Assembly (NCBI GenBank): GCA_029959085.1
Contig: JARWIR010000002.1
Coordinates: 60,070,154 to 60,134,153 of the forward strand
Direction of reading: 5' to 3'
Source of the DNA: Nemophila menziesii
Lineage: Eukaryota > Streptophyta > Magnoliopsida > Boraginales > Hydrophyllaceae
Length of the DNA: 64,000 nucleotides
The notes under the pieces were generated by a model, which saw only the letters and a program-made list of their open reading frames with translations, was not told the DNA's origin and ran no database searches. Position 1 is the stretch's first letter, and every line of letters starts with the position of its first letter. Positions 58,885-64,000 of this stretch are shown piece by piece. The translations under genes were made by a program, and so were the position numbers.

Positions 58885-59860
58885 CCACTCAGTGATTTCT
58901 TGGATAAACAATGAAATATAATTTACACTCGGTGTTAAAATGAAATATGTGAAGTGAAAATCAGTAATTTTTGCATGCAAATACATATTTCTTAGTGTTT
59001 TTGTGTACACACATTATTACTTAGTTGTTTTTCCATCTAAATCTAAACCCGTACAGTTTGAATAAACAACGCTTAGTGTTTTAAAATGATATTAGTACAT
59101 AATGGTGAACGCCACTTTGTTTCGATTATTTTACATAATGAGTTTATATTACTCATTAATTTAATGTTAAAACTTAGAGAATGTGTATTACTCAGGTTTG
59201 TTACCCTTTTTGATAAAATGCTTACAGTTTGATTACTTAGTGCTTAGCTTTATAAACGTATTTTTAGCATGTAGTCATAAAAAATTCTTTTTTTTCATGA
59301 TTTTTTTTTACATAAGGAGGTTATATTACTCAGTAATTTGTGTTAAAACTCTACGAATGTATAATAAATAGTTGTTGAATACTAAGAGATCTGCTGCATT
59401 ACTTAAATAGGTTTATTACTTAGTAATTTTACATATTCCAGGTAGTCATTGGTTTATTTAGTAATTTCTTGTTAAAACTCAGAAAATGTTTAATAATAAA
59501 AAATACATGTTGCTCAGATTCCTGATTGAATACTCATATTTCTGTGTTGCAGTACCAAGAGAGGTTTATTACTCAGTAATTTTACATATTCCACTTAGTC
59601 ACTGATTTACGCAGTAATTTTGTACTCAGTGATATGGTATCATTCAAGGTATAAGTATGTACCTTTTACTCAGCAACTGAAAACCTACCTACATCTCATA
59701 GGATAAGTATCTAGGTACTACTTAATGACTAGACACATAGCCTCTGAGTTGTTTTGTTACTCAATTATTTTTCATTTTAGATATACCCGAAAATTGGTTA
59801 GGTTAAGTTAATATTTGATTCACTAAATAATTCAAATTTAATTAGGGTCTAAATAAGTAG
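58885..59860. repeat. ACTCAG-rich tract, copy H4
   Basis: Homologous to 15545-16505. Confidence 0.6.
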
Positions 59861-59894
59861 TTGTAATATTTTTGATTACTACGAAATTTTCTAT

Positions 59895-60790
59895 GTGTCT
59901 TTATCGTTATTTTATATCCCCAAAGACTTACAATACATATGTGGTTTAGAAGGGCTATTCAAGCTCATGAATAAACTTGGGTAGACAATAGATCATTTTT
60001 TCGACTAAAATATGACGCACCTAAATCTACTATGGCAGGCCTTATATACGAGAGACGCAATACATATAAGCACTTTAAGAAGTATGATAGAGTACTAAAA
60101 TCAGTAATAGAACATTTTTCAACCGAATCCGGAGCCTTTAAAATTAGAGGTAAGAAGTGTGGCTCACCCTAACAGAGATCAAAATAATGATAGGCAAACA
60201 ATTATATTCTGAATAGATCCTGAAGGAGCTTTTGAAACAATTTAGCACAAGAAGTACATGTTAAATGAGGAACTTCGGTGATGCCACTCCTATAAATAGT
60301 ATAATCGTTTTTACAAGAATCAAGAGGATAATTTTTGAAGAATAATTAATCTTAGAAGATAGAGAGAATTCTGCCAAACTAATGTCAATACTGACACACA
60401 ATACTATATGCTTTACAAAATGTCATTATAGAGTAAAGCACTGGCATGCGGTCGTATGGAGAACTTGGATTAGTTGCAATTATATGCTTCAGTAAGTATC
60501 TTATAACCATCATAGATAATACTAATAGTTTGAAAATGTTTTAAATAAAGCCATAGTTTTCGAGCACGTGAATTGGAAAAAGATATATAGTCGGGCGCAA
60601 TACCTGGTGTTCTCTACTAGAACTATCCAGTTGGACCAACAAAGATACGCCCATATGAAGCACGAAAAAAAAGGTTATGATATCAAATATAGCTTGGTTG
60701 TAATTAAATTTATTGGGAAGTGTATTAGATGAGTTGAAGTAATACCCTGTTAATCGTACTTTACATAAAATGACTAAATAGTGATAAAAA
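59895..60790 (+). pseudogene. H gene exon remnants, copy 4
   Basis: Contains the 'MTHLNLLWQALY' area, 'VIEHFSTESGAFKI', the middle block with 'DATPINSIIVFTRI'-like wording, and 'LMSILTHNTICFTKCHY' followed by 'SKALACG..'. All are in changing frames. The tail to about 60765 is shared with H3. Unknown family. Confidence 0.45.
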
Positions 60791-60899
60791 CTCAGGATCT
60801 TCAACAATGAGTTGAAGCTTTCGATTATAATAGCTACTTAGTGTTTTGTGTATAAGTAACTATATAATATATGGAAATTAACCTATTAGGGAATTGTAT

Positions 60900-62061
60900 G
60901 TAATCACTATGTGCAGGACTACCATCCTCGTGTCTTGTGTATATTGCTCGCACGTATTGCTTTCTTTCCTTCCTAGAGCGCTCACTCTCTGGTCTATTTA
61001 GTCTCAAAGATGTAACCTCTGTTATTCTCATGAAATCTTGTTACCATGTTCACTTCATACCAAAATCGTTGACCACTTTTGGATCTTCTCGGGATAGTAT
61101 TTACTTCAAATTCATGTCCTTGTATAGCTTTATTGAGCTGTTGATTTTCAAAATGCCTTATAAGCTTGTGATCTCTTTCAATTGTATTCCCTTTTTTGGT
61201 GTTGTTTTCCGATGATTGGGTATTACTCTTTCCTCAGATTCATTGTTTTCTCATATCACCCTCTAAAGGATAGGGAAATTTTCCCAAGTCTCTCAACCTT
61301 TAGTTTCACATTTCAGCTGTTAGTATCATGTTTGTGGTCCTTATGAAATGACAATACTTTGAGTTATATCCAGTGCTTGCATCAACAAACATTTTTTGAG
61401 ACCAACTTACTTTTTATTTTTTTATTTACTTTTCCATTATTACTAAAATCTTATAAGAAGTCTTGTCACACACTCTAGTATTATTACATTTTCTTACTTT
61501 ATAACTCAATTAACTCTTCCAAATCCCTTATACTCAACATGTTTATAATGTTGGTCATTTCCTACATGTCTCGGACGATTGCTCACCATGTTCTATCTTT
61601 CTTTAACTTGTGATATAACACCCCTTCATCTTTCCTATGCTCAGATATACTTTCTTGATTCGGCATTATGTCGCACAAAGTATATTTAGGCCTCTATGTC
61701 AGCCATATTGAAATTTAGGGTTGAATAAGCCTCATATAAATGCATAGTATACTATAGACTGGTCCAAATCCTCGATATTATGTGCAATTTATGTGAATCA
61801 ATCAATAATTTTTTCCCCTTTTGGCATTTCCAATAAAGATAAATTCATCTGTACATTGTCCATGCTAGGGAACCCTATCGCAAACCATCTACGTATTGTG
61901 AGGAATTATGTATTGAGTCGGGCTCTAACCTAGAAAACAATTTTTGGGCACTTCTAGCCAATGTAGCAAGAAAATGTCAATGATAGTCTACATTGGCTTC
62001 TTCAATAATATCCATATGCCTTTGGTCTGCATATACATGAGTTTCTTGATTGGTAGTCCCG
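60900..62061 (-). pseudogene. Degenerate Ty3/gypsy gag
   Basis: Read on the minus strand with frequent shifts, the region shows gag C-terminal landmarks: 'EDLDQSIVCYAF', 'NPKFQY', and near 61385-61320 a 'KDHKHDTNS' segment of the type preceding '..C..LK..IE.L' in plant Ty3 gag proteins. Gag packages the element's RNA. Stops are abundant. It is unique in the window but sits next to module B copy 3 on the same strand, which may be its upstream part. Confidence 0.55.
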
Positions 62062-62464
62062 TCAAAGACTGTCATCGATGGAGACTTTAACTTCCTTGGC
62101 CTTGGAGGTTCCAAAATGTCCTAAGATAGGGTATTTAGTTGATTTACTAATAATATACGTTCGACTACCTATGTTTTCCTCGAATTTATCCAAGTATCTG
62201 TAGGACTTGTTATTCTTTGGCATATTTATCTCGAATACCACTCTCCCCTTTCTCAATCAATTGCATGTGGAGTTCTATATACACCCAGATCTTGAGGATA
62301 TGCACTATCAACTATTCATTATGTATTATTTGGCACTAAAACTTTTGGTGGCCTCTTTCTCTGTTGCTTTGTCCGAGTCCTCCACTTATTAGTATGTCTG
62401 TGTACCAAGTGGTCCAAATACTGCAACACTATTGACAGATGTGTATTACGCCTAACAATCATCG
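62062..62464 (-). other. Probable amino-terminal part of the degenerate gag
   Basis: A 64-codon open piece (62256-62062) with 'RKGRVVFEINMPKNNKSYRY' precedes the gag remnant on the same strand. No family is evident from this piece alone; assignment rests on position. Confidence 0.35.
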
Positions 62465-63250
62465 ACACAACAAAAATATAAGGTTCCACGCCATTAGCAA
62501 CATTGTGTATGGTCGAGATATACGGTTGTACACCTACTCTAGCTATTGGTATAATTCAACCACTTCGATCATTGTTGGTATTCTTCGTCCATGTAGAACA
62601 TCTTCATTTGACTACTTATTGGCATGTAAAAGTTCTAATTCATCCCTTTCGTTAGATGAATCGTTGTCACCTCGGAAATGGATCCTTTTCTCATTATTAT
62701 CCATATTTGTATCGATTCGTCTTGTAAACTTTACACATATTGTGTTAGAATTATGTGGTATTCTAACGGGGTTCAGATGCAATTCCCAAATACGAATACA
62801 AATGATAAATCATTAAAATCACAACATCGTCACCCTCGGGTCACCACTTGGCAGTGGATATAATCTGAACCAGAACATAGTAAATGATATATGTATGTAT
62901 AGGTTGAAGTGGAGAAGATCTTTGAGTAGTGAATCAGATAATGAGGAGAGTATATAAATATGTACCTTAATCATGATATAGATTGATAAGATTTATATTA
63001 TCTCTCCCATGGACTTGGATTAAGGATCTAGAATCGGTTTTCGTCTTCCAGTTTTCCTGAAACTAGACACTAGTTGAGGACTAAAGGGAGGTGCGCTCCC
63101 AATGGCGTATGACACTCAATATTAGCGTTATTATTATCGGGGATTCTTCATTCAAGGACTTATGGAGACTAGAGTATATTGTATAATAACCACAACCATT
63201 TATAGAGAGAGAGATGGAGAGAGTTTTTTAGAGAGTACACATAGTCTTGA
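62465..63250 (-). other. Module B copy 3 (retroelement-derived, degenerate)
   Basis: Homologous to 2015-2820 and 29640-30425, but joined to gag-like sequence on its left. On the minus strand a long broken frame includes 'RIDTNMDNNEKRIHFRGDN' and 'VLHGRRIPTMIEVVELY'. It ends near 63250, where the other two copies continue into Ty1/copia sequence and this one into unique DNA. Confidence 0.4.
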
Positions 63251-63462
63251 TTTTGCTTGAAGGACAAGTATTTTTGGATGTTAACAGGCATGTAAATGAT
63301 TCATGGGTGCAGTTTAATTCAAAAGCGAGTGAACATCATAATCCTGGTGGGAAAGTTAGTATTGGTTTTGCATGCCCATCCTATAATGCTTACACTCTAT
63401 ACTAACCTGATGGGGTTGGACCAAAAAGGTACTTGTTGGTAAAATGTCTTCTTTAAAGTATC
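63250..63462 (+). pseudogene. Unidentified exon-like remnant
   Basis: A frame open except for one TAA (about 63404) reads 'LEGQVFLDVNRHVNDSWVQF', then 'NPGGKVSIGFACPSYNAY', then 'PDGVGPKRYLLVKCLL' and a stop. Composition and the clean frame suggest true former coding sequence. I do not recognise the family. Confidence 0.4.
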
Positions 63463-64000
63463 CTATAATTGTTTTAACGTATCATTTTGTTGAAATCATT
63501 TACACCTAACCTAAACCTTTAATTCCCTTTCTAAAATATCGATATTGCACTCTTCAATATTGGCATCCTGAATCAAAAAGGGTTCATGTTTTGCTAGTAC
63601 AATGTTATAGAATATTTTGTGAAAACAAGAAAATTTCAAGGAGAATAAGAAACCTCGCAATCAACTCACATCGACATCCCTATCCAATATGGTTACCCAT
63701 TTTTTTGTGCAAAATGCCAAACAGGTTTTATCACAAAAGACTTTAGCAATCCAATCAAAATGGTAACATGTTTTATTACAAAATTCTATATAGTTTTTCG
63801 GAGAAAATAAATTTAGACTTACAACATAAGGGCTTCATCAAGGGATATATAAATATCCCCTTCTGGAGAGATTTAAACTACAACTTCAACCTACATATCT
63901 ACTACGACTCTCAGGCTTTAAGCTCTCTTAATAACATCTCAAGCATTCATAATTATCAATTTCTCATCATCGTTTAAGGGCTTGATATTTTAAATTATCT
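63463..64000. other. Unique right-end sequence, nothing assigned
   Basis: AT-rich, no match to the repeated modules. A 69-codon open frame at 63768-63977 has no recognisable features and is treated as chance. Confidence 0.4.

Overview
This is AT-rich nuclear DNA from a flowering plant, most likely a eudicot. The evidence is plant-type LINE, Ty1/copia and Ty3 retroelement remnants, PLS-type pentatricopeptide (PPR) and F-box/LRR pseudogenes, an E2 ubiquitin-conjugating pseudogene, and a scrap of plastid trnA-UGC. I found no intact host gene. Almost every short open frame is chance or a shard of a decayed gene, so the window reads as an old, repeatedly duplicated, transposon-filled gene graveyard.

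The layout is a set of modules reused in the same order. P is a plus-strand PPR pseudogene with about 1.2 kb of upstream sequence. F is a convergent minus-strand F-box/LRR (SKIP19-like) pseudogene. G is the sequence behind F, itself two tandem copies of a ~435 bp unit. H is an unidentified gene remnant with a TATA-like box, a short first exon, a ~1 kb tract rich in ACTCAG, and later exon-like sequence. P-F-G-(H) occurs at about 10.2-16.8 kb, 25.3-29.6 kb (no H), 37.7-49.8 kb and 53.9-60.8 kb. Partial F-G lies at 0.9-2.0 kb and F-G-H at 19.2-22.4 kb. Three retroelement-derived B modules (2.0-2.8, 29.6-30.4, 62.5-63.25 kb) and three Ty1/copia 3' ends with an LTR start (2.8-5.1, 23.0-25.2, 30.4-32.7 kb) alternate with them.

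The most striking structure is a ~5 kb foldback-type DNA element seen three times (5152-10184, 32746-37664, and a left-truncated copy at 49795-53849). Its arms are long inverted repeats: an outer ~500 bp arm plus inner tandem monomers of ~110-150 bp, a few in the left arm and about six in the right. Complete copies sit in a (TA)n tract between the copia LTR and module P. At 25262-25331 the same junction carries only (TA)n, which looks like an empty or ancestral site. Copies 2 and 3 share a 5'-truncated LINE insertion that copy 1 lacks, and copy 1 alone carries a ~200 bp insertion with the 3' exon of plastid trnA-UGC. These nested insertions order the duplications.

The youngest element is a nearly full-length L1-type LINE (39054-44332) inside the third PPR pseudogene. 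It has a 17 bp target-site duplication, ORF1 (DUF4283-like plus CCHC knuckle), ORF2 (endonuclease, reverse transcriptase with FADD, zf-RVT) and a poly(A) tail; both ORFs are broken. Between 16.9 and 19.2 kb lies otherwise unique sequence with an E2 (UBC8-type) pseudogene whose catalytic Cys codon reads Trp. A degenerate Ty3/gypsy gag (minus strand) lies at 60.9-62.1 kb. Family names are judged by eye and memory; no searches were run.
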